Part shown: positions 20,800 to 27,864 of the stretch, one piece after another | Position numbering within the stretch: the first letter of the stretch is position 1 | How the letters are laid out: every line of letters begins with the position of its first letter | Origin: Siminovitchia sp047228825 | Lineage (GTDB): Bacteria; Bacillota; Bacilli; Bacillales; Bacillaceae_C | Reading direction: 5' to 3' | Length of the DNA stretch: 27,864 bases | Assembly (NCBI RefSeq): GCF_047228825.1 | Contig: NZ_JBFEGN010000051.1 | Coordinates: 1-27,864 of the forward strand | Program-made: the position numbers and the translations under genes | The notes under the pieces: generated by a model | Databases searched by the model: none | The model's input: only the letters and a program-made list of their open reading frames with translations | What the model was told of the DNA's origin: nothing

Positions 20800-23202
20800 T
20801 TGTTCACCGCAAATACGATCATTTTAATCCCTTTTTTGGCTGCCATTCTCCTTCCTTTTATCTATAAAAGAGTGGCCTTTCATATCGGCTGGATCGTACT
20901 TTTTGTACCGGCAGCATTATTTATAGCGCTTGCAGGCTATATTCCCTCTATCGCGAGAGGGGACACCTATTACCACACGTTCGATTGGATTCCTTCATTT
21001 GCCATCAATTTTGCTACATACCTCGACGGACTCGGCATGATATTTGGACTATTAATTACGGGTATAGGAATTCTTGTAATACTCTATTCCATTTACTACT
21101 TATCCCCAGAGGAATCTTTGTTACATTTTTACTTATATTTACTGATGTTTATGGGGAGTATGCTCGGTGTTGTCTTTTCGGACAACCTGCTGGTGTTCTA
21201 TGTATTTTGGGAACTTACGAGTATTTCTTCTTTTCTGCTGATTGCATTTTGGTTCCATAGGAAGAGATCGAGATACGGAGCGCAAAAAGCGCTGCTGATT
21301 ACAGTAAGCGGCGGATTGGCCATGCTGGTAAGCTTTATCATGATTTACATGATGACTGGTACGATGAGTATTCAGGAAACGATCAAAAAAATAGATGTAA
21401 ATCATGAATTGTTTATCCCGGCCCTGATTTTGCTGCTTATAGGAGCGTTCACAAAATCGGCCCAGTTTCCTTTTCATATCTGGCTTCCGGATGCCATGGA
21501 AGCACCGACTCCTGTCAGTGCCTATCTGCATTCCGCCACCATGGTAAAAGCGGGAATATATTTAGTGGCCCGTTTTACTCCCATATTTGGAAGTGATGAG
21601 ATATGGTCCTGGATCATTACCTTGCTTGGACTGGCAACCTTATTTTGGGGATCGATTACTGCTGTTCGCCAAACGGATTTGAAAGCATTGCTTGCGTATT
21701 CCACTATCAGTCAATTGGGCTTGATTATGAGTTTGTTCGGTATTGGTTCAACCGCCCTTCGCATGGGCTCCAGTACCGAAACAGCCATATATGCCCAGGC
21801 CATATTTGCTGCACTGTTTCATCTGATCAATCATTCCACTTTCAAAGGAGCCCTGTTCATGGTTGTGGGCATCGTTGACCATGAAGTCGGAACGAGGGAT
21901 ATTCGCAGGCTGGGCGGGCTCATGTCCATTATGCCGATTTCTTTTACCGTCGCTTTGATTGGTGCCTTTTCCATGGCCGGGCTGCCGCCTTTTAATGGTT
22001 TTTTGAGCAAAGAAATGTTCTTTACGGCTGTTTTGGATGCCAGCCACCTCAATCTTTTTTCCTTAACTGCATGGAGCGGGCTTATTCCGGTAATTGCCTG
22101 GACCGCTAGTGTCTTTACTTTTGTTTACAGTATGATTATTGTTTTTCAAACATTCTTTGGCCAGTCCCGGATGAAGACCGAAGAATTTGATGTCCATGAA
22201 GCGCCGCTTGGCATGTTAATCTCTCCCGTTATGTTGTCCATATCCATTTTGGGGATATTCTTTTTTCCGAATATCGTCGGTGATTACTTGCTGCGGCCGG
22301 CCATGCAGGGGATTTTTCCGACGCTTGAAGGAGTGGCGGACTTCATTCATCCCATTTCGGCCTGGCACGGTTTTAATGCCGAATTGTTCATGACGCTGGG
22401 TGTCGTTGTTTTGGGCGTGCTGCTTTATAAGTATTTGCCAAAATGGAAAGGCATCTATTATTGGCTTCCCTCTGCCTTGTCTTTCGATGCTTTTTACAAC
22501 AAAACACTGGAATGGACCGAGAGAGCCTCTTTGCGCCTCACCAGTTCTTATATGACAGGTGTCCTTCGCCATTATGTAACTTATATTTTTATCTTTTTTA
22601 TCGTAATGATCGGCGGTACCTTGGTTCTGACGGAGGCATTCTCGTTTGATGCATCCGGCAATGCCCAAATCCGCCCCTATGAATGGCTGATCGTTTTTGT
22701 CATGATGGCAGCAGGCTTGGCCATTCCTTTCGCCAAATACAGAGTAACAGCTGTACTTTTAAACGGCGTTCTCGGATATGGCATAGCTCTTTTGTTTGTT
22801 ATTTTCCGCGCACCCGATTTGGCGCTGACACAAATCGCGGTCGAGACGGTTACGACGGCTTTGTTTTTGGTCTGCTTCTTTTTCTTGCCAACATGGGAAA
22901 AGGAGAAGAGGGCTCCGGGAACGAAGCTGTTCAACATGCTTATTTCCGTTGCAGTTGGTGCCATTTTTATAATGGTAGCTCTATCGGTTCAAAGTGAAAG
23001 ATTGTTTCAAACCATTTCCGGCTATTATGAAAAAGCCTATGAACTGTCAGGGGGCAAAAATATTGTGAATGCGATCATCGGGGATTTTCGGGCATTTGAT
23101 ACGATGCTTGAAGTGGTGGTCCTGTTCATCGCCGGTATTGGCGTATATTCTTTAACGAAATTAAAGGCCGGCAAAGGGGGAGAAAACGTTGGAGATCAAT
23201 AA
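20800..23202 (+). CDS. mrpA: Na+/H+ antiporter subunit A (MrpA/MnhA)
   Basis: An ~800-residue polytopic subunit related to complex I NuoL. The core has YVFWELTSISSFLLIAFW (Glu near residue 138, a conserved proton-path acid) and KSAQFPFHIWLPDAMEAPTP then VSAYLHSATMVKAGIYLVAR. The C-terminal third holds the MrpA-specific part (RAPDLALTQIAVETVTTALF). Length fits the usual 770-805. Start: GGGAGG (20787-20792) is 7 bp from TTG at 20800 but only 1 bp from ATG at 20794; ATG 20785 overlaps it, so TTG is preferred and ATG 20794 is the alternative. First of seven genes; overlaps mrpB by 14 bp. The complex extrudes Na+ for proton uptake, giving alkali and salt tolerance. Confidence 0.95.
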   Translation: MFTANTIILIPFLAAILLPFIYKRVAFHIGWIVLFVPAALFIALAGYIPSIARGDTYYHTFDWIPSFAINFATYLDGLGMIFGLLITGIGILVILYSIYYLSPEESLLHFYLYLLMFMGSMLGVVFSDNLLVFYVFWELTSISSFLLIAFWFHRKRSRYGAQKALLITVSGGLAMLVSFIMIYMMTGTMSIQETIKKIDVNHELFIPALILLLIGAFTKSAQFPFHIWLPDAMEAPTPVSAYLHSATMVKAGIYLVARFTPIFGSDEIWSWIITLLGLATLFWGSITAVRQTDLKALLAYSTISQLGLIMSLFGIGSTALRMGSSTETAIYAQAIFAALFHLINHSTFKGALFMVVGIVDHEVGTRDIRRLGGLMSIMPISFTVALIGAFSMAGLPPFNGFLSKEMFFTAVLDASHLNLFSLTAWSGLIPVIAWTASVFTFVYSMIIVFQTFFGQSRMKTEEFDVHEAPLGMLISPVMLSISILGIFFFPNIVGDYLLRPAMQGIFPTLEGVADFIHPISAWHGFNAELFMTLGVVVLGVLLYKYLPKWKGIYYWLPSALSFDAFYNKTLEWTERASLRLTSSYMTGVLRHYVTYIFIFFIVMIGGTLVLTEAFSFDASGNAQIRPYEWLIVFVMMAAGLAIPFAKYRVTAVLLNGVLGYGIALLFVIFRAPDLALTQIAVETVTTALFLVCFFFLPTWEKEKRAPGTKLFNMLISVAVGAIFIMVALSVQSERLFQTISGYYEKAYELSGGKNIVNAIIGDFRAFDTMLEVVVLFIAGIGVYSLTKLKAGKGGENVGDQ

Positions 23203-23611
23203 TGTTATCCTAAAGACCGTTACAAAAATTGTGGTGTTCATTATTTTGACCTTTGCCGTCTACCTATTTTTTTCGGGGCATCACACGCCAGGGGGCGGAT
23301 TCATTGGCGGCCTCGTACTCGCTTCAGCGTTTATTCTGCTGTTGCTGACATTCGATGTTGAAACCATACAGAAGGGGATTCCATTTGATTTTAAGCTAGT
23401 AGCCGCATTGGGAGTGTTGATCGCCGTCTCTGAAGGCGCAGGTTCCATATTGTTCGGCAAACCATTTTTGAGTCAGGCGTTTGCTTATATCGGCATTCCT
23501 TACTACGGCGAAATCGGGCTGGCGTCCATTACCCTTTTTGAAGCAGGTGTCGCTTTAACCGTGGTTGGCGTGGTTGTGACGATTATTTTAAGCATAAGTG
23601 AGGATGTTTAA
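23189..23611 (+). CDS. mrpB: Na+/H+ antiporter subunit B (MrpB/MnhB)
   Basis: A 140-residue membrane subunit with four helices. The motif FFSGHHTPGGGFIGGLVLAS (residues about 27-46) is the MrpB signature. Start is TTG at 23189, 7 bp after GGGGGAG and inside the 3' end of mrpA, so translation is coupled. The length is normal for the family. MrpB is needed for assembly and activity of the full Mrp complex in the cytoplasmic membrane. Confidence 0.94.
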   Translation: MEINNVILKTVTKIVVFIILTFAVYLFFSGHHTPGGGFIGGLVLASAFILLLLTFDVETIQKGIPFDFKLVAALGVLIAVSEGAGSILFGKPFLSQAFAYIGIPYYGEIGLASITLFEAGVALTVVGVVVTIILSISEDV

Positions 23612-23614
23612 CAT

Positions 23615-23953
23615 ATGGAAACGTTGACGATCATATTGGCGGGTGTTCTGGTATCTGTGGCTACATATTTGATTCTATCCAAAAATCTTTTGCGGGTAAT
23701 TTTGGGATCGGCGGTGCTTTCTCATGCCGTCCATCTGCTTTTGATGGCAATGGGTGGATTAAAAAAAGGCGATGTACCCTTGTTGGGAGAAAATGCTGAA
23801 GCTTATACAGATGCGCTGCCGCAAGCCCTTATTTTAACGGCCATTGTGATCAGCTTTGCCGTAACGGCCGTATTTCTTGTTCTGGCCTATCGTTCGTATC
23901 AAGGTGCCGGAACCGCTCATTCCGATTCTTTCAGAGGTTCTGAACATGAATAA
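23615..23953 (+). CDS. mrpC: Na+/H+ antiporter subunit C (MrpC/MnhC)
   Basis: A 112-residue NuoK-like subunit with three helices. Typical blocks are LLRVILGSAVLSHAVHLLLM and DALPQALILTAIVISFAVTA, where PQALILTAIVI is the family hallmark. It begins 3 bp after mrpB and its last 8 bases overlap the mrpD start. It resembles the K subunit of complex I and is required for the hetero-oligomeric antiporter. Confidence 0.94.
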   Translation: METLTIILAGVLVSVATYLILSKNLLRVILGSAVLSHAVHLLLMAMGGLKKGDVPLLGENAEAYTDALPQALILTAIVISFAVTAVFLVLAYRSYQGAGTAHSDSFRGSEHE

Positions 23954-25430
23954 TATAATTGTATTGCCCATGGTTCTGCCCATTTTGACGGGAATTTTGC
24001 TAGTTTTTCTTCGCCCTTTCATCCGAACCCAGCGCTGGATCAGTTTGGGGACGATGGTTCTGACATCAGGCATTAGTCTATACATATTAAGGCTTGTACA
24101 GGCCAATGGGATTATACGGCTTGACTTCGGGGGCTGGAAACCGCCATTTGGCATTATCTTTGTGGCTGATTCCTTTTCGCTGCTTCTGGTCTTGTCCACA
24201 AGCATTGTCACCTCCATATGTCTTCTCTATTCCTTTTATTCAATAGGGGAGTCGTATGAAAAAATGTTTTTTTACCCATTTGTCCACTTTATGGTGGCAG
24301 GCGTGAATGGCTCTTTTTTAACGGGCGATTTGTTTAACTTATTTGTTTGCTTTGAAGTCATGCTGTTGGCGTCTTATATACTCATTTCCCTTGGGGGTAC
24401 AAAAATTCAATTAAGGGAATCGGTAAAGTATGTTGCCATTAACGTGTTGTCCTCCTGGTTTTTCCTAGTGGCCATCGCTTATTTGTACGGTACGCTGGGC
24501 ACGTTGAATTTGGCCCATTTGTCCCAGCGAATTGCAGAAGCCGGGCAGACCCCGATATTAACCGTTATCAGCATCATGTTTCTCATTGTTTTTGCGTTAA
24601 AGTCCGCATTGTTGCTCTATTTCTGGCTTCCGGGTTCTTACAGTGCACCGCCGGCCGCTGTTGCTGCTTTATTTGGTGCTTTATTGACGAAAGTCGGCAT
24701 TTATGCCATGTTCCGGATATTTTCCCTTCTCTTTTATCATGAACCGCAAATTACCCATACGGTCATTGGAATTATGGCCGGAATCACGTTGGTCGGAGGA
24801 AGTATCGGTGCCATTGCCTATAATGATATTCGTTTGATCGTTTCCTACAATGTGATTATCGGCGCGGGTTTTATTATGGTCGGACTGGCGGTGTCTACGC
24901 CGGCATCCATGGAAGGGTCCATTTTTTACCTTGTCCACGATATGATTTCGAAGGCCCTTTTGTTCCTGCTTGCGGGAACGATGATCACCCTTGCAGGAAC
25001 AAGAAAAATGAATGAAATGAGCGGGCTGATTCGTAATTACCCTGTATTGGGATGGTTGTTTTTTATCGTTATGCTTTCATTGGCCGGCATACCGCCGCTT
25101 AGTGGTTTTATTGGCAAAGTGTTAATCAGTCAAGGAGCAATCGAAGGCGAATCTTATATTCTGCTTTCCTTATCTTTAATTTCCAGCATGTTTGTTCTTT
25201 ATTCTTTGCTTCGCATCTTTCTGCAGGCCTTTTGGGGAGAAACAATTATTGCTGAAGAAGAGGAGAGACCGCTAAAAAAAGGATGGATATTCCCGAATAT
25301 ATTGCTGGCTGCCGCCACCATCGGTTTAGGTTTTGGTACAGAGCTGCTTGTCCCCCATGTACGGGATGCGGCATCCACATTATTAAATCCCCAAATTTAT
25401 ATTGAAGCTGTACTCAATCAAAATGAATAA
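23946..25430 (+). CDS. mrpD: Na+/H+ antiporter subunit D (MrpD/MnhD)
   Basis: A 494-residue NuoM/N-like antiporter subunit with some 14 membrane helices. Conserved Glu137 (LFVCFEVMLLASYI) and Lys219 (IVFALKSALLLYFWLPGSYS) are present at the same numbers known to be essential in alkaliphile Bacillus MrpD. APPAAVAALFGALLTKVGIY follows. Start: the ATG at 23946 has AGAGG 8-9 bp upstream and overlaps mrpC by 8 bp; the frame runs on upstream to 23877 without an RBS. Forms the ion-translocating core with MrpA. Confidence 0.95.
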   Translation: MNNIIVLPMVLPILTGILLVFLRPFIRTQRWISLGTMVLTSGISLYILRLVQANGIIRLDFGGWKPPFGIIFVADSFSLLLVLSTSIVTSICLLYSFYSIGESYEKMFFYPFVHFMVAGVNGSFLTGDLFNLFVCFEVMLLASYILISLGGTKIQLRESVKYVAINVLSSWFFLVAIAYLYGTLGTLNLAHLSQRIAEAGQTPILTVISIMFLIVFALKSALLLYFWLPGSYSAPPAAVAALFGALLTKVGIYAMFRIFSLLFYHEPQITHTVIGIMAGITLVGGSIGAIAYNDIRLIVSYNVIIGAGFIMVGLAVSTPASMEGSIFYLVHDMISKALLFLLAGTMITLAGTRKMNEMSGLIRNYPVLGWLFFIVMLSLAGIPPLSGFIGKVLISQGAIEGESYILLSLSLISSMFVLYSLLRIFLQAFWGETIIAEEEERPLKKGWIFPNILLAAATIGLGFGTELLVPHVRDAASTLLNPQIYIEAVLNQNE

Positions 25431-25461
25431 GAATCAATCTTCCTGAGAAGGAGGTGGGATC

Positions 25462-25944
25462 ATGCCTGCCCAATTTATTTTGAATTTGTTTATCGCTTTT
25501 CTTTGGATGGTCTTAAATGATGAAGATGAGTTAAGGTTTTCCACTTTCTTTACCGGTTTTTTAGCCGGTATTGTCATTATATTTCTGATGCATCGCTTTT
25601 TTGGGCAGCAGTTTTATCTTCAACGTTTTTATTACGTATTAAAATTGATCTTTATTTTTATTTGGGAGTTATTTTTGTCTGCTTTTTTGGTGATCAAACA
25701 TATTGTAAGCAGAAAGGTGGATGTCAAGCCAGGCATATTTTCATATAAAACGGAGTTAAAGAGTGATTGGGAAGTGACAACACTTGCCCTGTTATTGACG
25801 CTGACACCGGGATCCGTCGTGATGGAGGTATCGCCTGAAGGAAATGTGTTCTATATACATGCGCTGGATATCGAACGGTATAAGGAATCATTGCTGCGTT
25901 CTCTTGGAAAGTTTGAAAAAGCCATCATGGAGGTAACCCGTTAA
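25462..25944 (+). CDS. mrpE: Na+/H+ antiporter subunit E (MrpE/MnhE)
   Basis: A 160-residue subunit with N-terminal membrane helices (about 1-75) and a cytoplasmic C-terminal domain including TLALLLTLTPGSVVMEVSPE and FYIHALDIE, the MrpE signature. Strong RBS AGGAGGTGG precedes the ATG. Lies 31 bp after mrpD, and its stop overlaps the mrpF start (TAATG). Confidence 0.94.
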   Translation: MPAQFILNLFIAFLWMVLNDEDELRFSTFFTGFLAGIVIIFLMHRFFGQQFYLQRFYYVLKLIFIFIWELFLSAFLVIKHIVSRKVDVKPGIFSYKTELKSDWEVTTLALLLTLTPGSVVMEVSPEGNVFYIHALDIERYKESLLRSLGKFEKAIMEVTR

Positions 25945-26228
25945 TGATTAAAATCATGCTGACTGCTGCGCTTGTTCTCTTTTCTGTCGCCATTGCCATT
26001 GCGCTTTATCGCATTATTAGCGGACCTTCCATTCCTGACCGGGTTGTTGCCATGGATATGATCGTGGTGAACCTGATTTCGGCCATTGCCATCATTTCGA
26101 TATTGCTTGAAACAAAAGCGTTTCTTGAAGTGATTCTTATTTTGGGCATCCTTGCTTTTATCAGCACGATTGCCCTCTCAAAATATGTCGAGAGGGGTGT
26201 TATCATTGAACGCAAGCGAAATCGGTGA
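25944..26228 (+). CDS. mrpF: Na+/H+ antiporter subunit F (MrpF/MnhF)
   Basis: A 94-residue subunit with three helices. RIISGPSIPDRVVAMDMIVV is the conserved MrpF block after the first helix. In B. subtilis MrpF has also been linked to cholate efflux. It overlaps mrpE by 1 bp and mrpG by 23 bp, indicating strict translational coupling. Confidence 0.94.
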   Translation: MIKIMLTAALVLFSVAIAIALYRIISGPSIPDRVVAMDMIVVNLISAIAIISILLETKAFLEVILILGILAFISTIALSKYVERGVIIERKRNR

Positions 26229-26565
26229 ATTTGTCATTGTGTTACTCATTTTAATGGGGGGCATCATCAGCATCATTAGTGCATTGGGCATTATTCGCTT
26301 TCCGGATGTGTATACCCGATCCCATGCAGCGACAAAAAGTTCTACTCTGGGGGTACTGTTGTCCCTAACGGGAGCATTTATGTATATTTGGCTGACGGAT
26401 CATTTTATAAGTGTCCGCCTCATACTCGGCATTTTGTTTGTTTTTATTACTGCCCCGGTATCGGGCCACCTGATTATCCGTGCAGCTTACCGCGCAAATG
26501 TACAGATGACGGAAGATACTGTGGAGGATGAATTGAAACCAGTTTTGGAAGGGAAAAGGCAATAG
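26206..26565 (+). CDS. mrpG: Na+/H+ antiporter subunit G (MrpG/MnhG)
   Basis: A 119-residue final subunit with three helices. Family blocks are GIIRFPDVYTRSHAATKSST and FVFITAPVSGHLIIRAAY. Start: TTG at 26206 is preceded by AGAGGGG (26191-26197) with 8 bp spacing; the upstream in-frame ATGs at 26152 and 26185 lack a ribosome site and would add residues not seen in the family. Followed 22 bp later by a terminator. Confidence 0.93.
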   Translation: MNASEIGEFVIVLLILMGGIISIISALGIIRFPDVYTRSHAATKSSTLGVLLSLTGAFMYIWLTDHFISVRLILGILFVFITAPVSGHLIIRAAYRANVQMTEDTVEDELKPVLEGKRQ

Positions 26566-26587
26566 AAAAAGGATCGGCGAATAACGC

Positions 26588-26614
26588 AAAAACCCCTCTT
26601 TATGAGGGGTTTTA
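26588..26614. terminator. Terminator of the mrp operon
   Basis: AAAACCCCTC (26589-26598) and GAGGGGTTTT (26604-26613) form a 10-bp stem with a short loop and T/A tails on both sides, so it may also serve the minus-strand frame ending at 26612. The interval 26615-26949 beyond it holds no complete gene. Confidence 0.85.
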
Positions 26615-26949
26615 TTGCACATCCACCATAATATTGGTGCTGATTTTAATGTCATCTATTTCACCAATGTGGACCAATTTATCTATTTGAAGTATAGATA
26701 AAGATATTATTTTGCATATCAGCTATTCTGAAAACAGGTAAAAAAAGGCCAATGTTTGTAAAAAACACCGACTTTTTCTACTCAAACCTATTTTCCGCTA
26801 ATCGTATTATGTCAGATTGTAAAATAGAAAAATGACATTTTTCACTTTTTTTCTTCAGGGGTTGTCCCTAAAAAGGCGTACTTGAATAGGGGAATGTTTT
26901 TCCTTCCCCTTATTTCGACATTTTGGCCATTCCGCCCGACATTTTTTGA

Positions 26950-27864
26950 TTATCTCGCCCCGTTCCTTTTTAGGTATATGCTCTCATCAAGGCCCAACCA
27001 CTGTAATATCAGCTGCGTTGTTTCGTTCATATTCGACACCATTCTTTTATCGTCTGTGAATGATGTATCTTTGAATTCTATTACACTTATATAGTCGAAC
27101 TGCTCGAGAATCGTCTTTCCTGTTGGTCTGTAAAAATTTTTTCCGTATAGTCGCAACGGTTTATCTTCTTCGGCAATCTTGATTCTCACCCTACGCTGTA
27201 TCAGTGCGTAGATGAGAAGCCCTATCACCAGGACATAGCACAACCCAAGGATCCTGTCTTCATTTTTTAAAAATACGCCATGGACAAAATATGGATGCTT
27301 CAAGGCCCTGAAAAGATTCTCCACTTCAATCTGTGATTTATACCTGCGAAGCAGATCTAGGCTTGAGGGCACTTTATCCCGGCTCGCATTGCTTATGAGG
27401 ACGAATGTGCTTTCCATATCCCGCTGTTTTTGAATCTGTTCCTCATCCCTTACAAGGGTGAATTCACAGACATAAAATGTCTTGGTGGGCGGTTTTTCTG
27501 TTTCGGAAGGCCGTCCAGGACGCCGCTTGATCTGTTCCTTTTGCACAACCCTGCCTTCCAGCCTATGATATTTCAACGGCATCTTCAGGCATTCCGTCAA
27601 TCGGGCATCGGCGTCTTCCCGGCAATGGTACTCTACCTTCCCCCACTCCCTGATGGACTTTTCCCCTTTTGATTGTTCCTCTTTGATCTGCTTGTCAATC
27701 TTTTTTTGCTTTCTTCGATCGAGGGTGGAGGAGTGTACGATGGCAAAGCGATAATCACGCCCGTATAGTTCCTCTTCGGCCCCTTGAATCCGGTAGGTTG
27801 CGGCATCCTTTTTGTCATTCAAGGGGCCAATGCGGACCCAATCGGCTTCATTCCTGTATGCCTG
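26950..27864 (-). mobile_element. IS1634/IS4-like insertion sequence transposase, cut by the window edge
   Basis: The C-terminal 304 codons of a DDE transposase; the frame is still open at the right edge, so the gene starts outside the window. The motif YKSQIEVENLFRALK fits the IS4-superfamily Y-R-E-K signature with Gln in place of Arg, the acid in VEN being the catalytic Glu, and HPYFVHGVFLKNEDRILGL follows, as in IS1634-type elements. The two catalytic Asp lie mostly or wholly beyond the edge. Downstream of its stop is a hairpin (AATAGGGGAA/TTCCCCTTATT, about 26885-26918) near where the element's end should lie; terminal repeats and target duplication cannot be identified here. Confidence 0.82.

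Noticed and set aside
1..27864. CRISPR arrays, prophage genes, toxin-antitoxin or defence islands
   Set aside because: No regularly spaced repeats, phage structural genes or known defence domains were seen; the only mobile gene is the transposase at the right edge.

Overview
The window looks like chromosomal DNA of a spore-forming Firmicute of the Bacillaceae type. The basis is moderate-to-low GC, strong AGGAGG-type ribosome binding sites, sigma-A promoters, and genes typical of that group: a YjcZ-like Gly-rich peptide, a Spo0E-like phosphatase, YtaF, an LCP protein, an M-box riboswitch before mgtE, Zur/Fur/PerR-type operators and a seven-gene mrp operon. No species can be named from the sequence alone.

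Layout. 233-394: small Gly-rich membrane peptide. 610-3212: a TetR-controlled operon (operator, regulator, HU-like small protein, DrrA-type ATPase, DrrB-type permease). 3375-6596: a second exporter made of a large FtsX-type permease and its MacB/LolD-type ATPase. 6765-8208: Spo0E-like protein and MnmH on the minus strand, with a strongly self-complementary untranslated block behind them. 8439-8696: tRNA-Thr(CGU) and tRNA-Ser(CGA) on the minus strand. 8883-9896: AI-2E family transporter. 9994-10386: an internal piece of a catalase gene, open in frame into a BcrC-like PAP2 phosphatase (10438-11025).

The middle of the window is mainly metal homeostasis. 11285-12466 is a ZnuA/AdcA lipoprotein with a long His-rich insert. 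Behind it is a collapsed remnant of a YciC/ZagA-type zinc GTPase gene with a perfect Zur box, and a second Zur-like box lies directly before znuA. Then follow YtaF (MntP-like, with an EF-hand-like loop), an XRE-DUF1232 regulator, an LCP enzyme, an M-box riboswitch plus mgtE (N-terminus displaced by an apparent one-base frameshift), and a P1B-4 ATPase resembling PfeT/ZosA. The ATPase promoter has two upstream Fur-like boxes and a downstream PerR-like box, the arrangement known for B. subtilis pfeT.

The right third holds a two-gene minus-strand operon (unknown 89-residue protein and a KdpD-like universal stress protein), divergent from the complete mrpABCDEFG Na+/H+ antiporter operon. The window ends in an IS1634/IS4-like transposase cut by the right edge, next to what may be the 3' end of another disrupted gene.

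No CRISPR array, prophage or obvious novel defence system was seen. The most interesting signals are gene-decay scars (catalase, yciC, mgtE frameshift), the conserved dual Fur/PerR architecture, and the unexplained structured block at 8243-8343.
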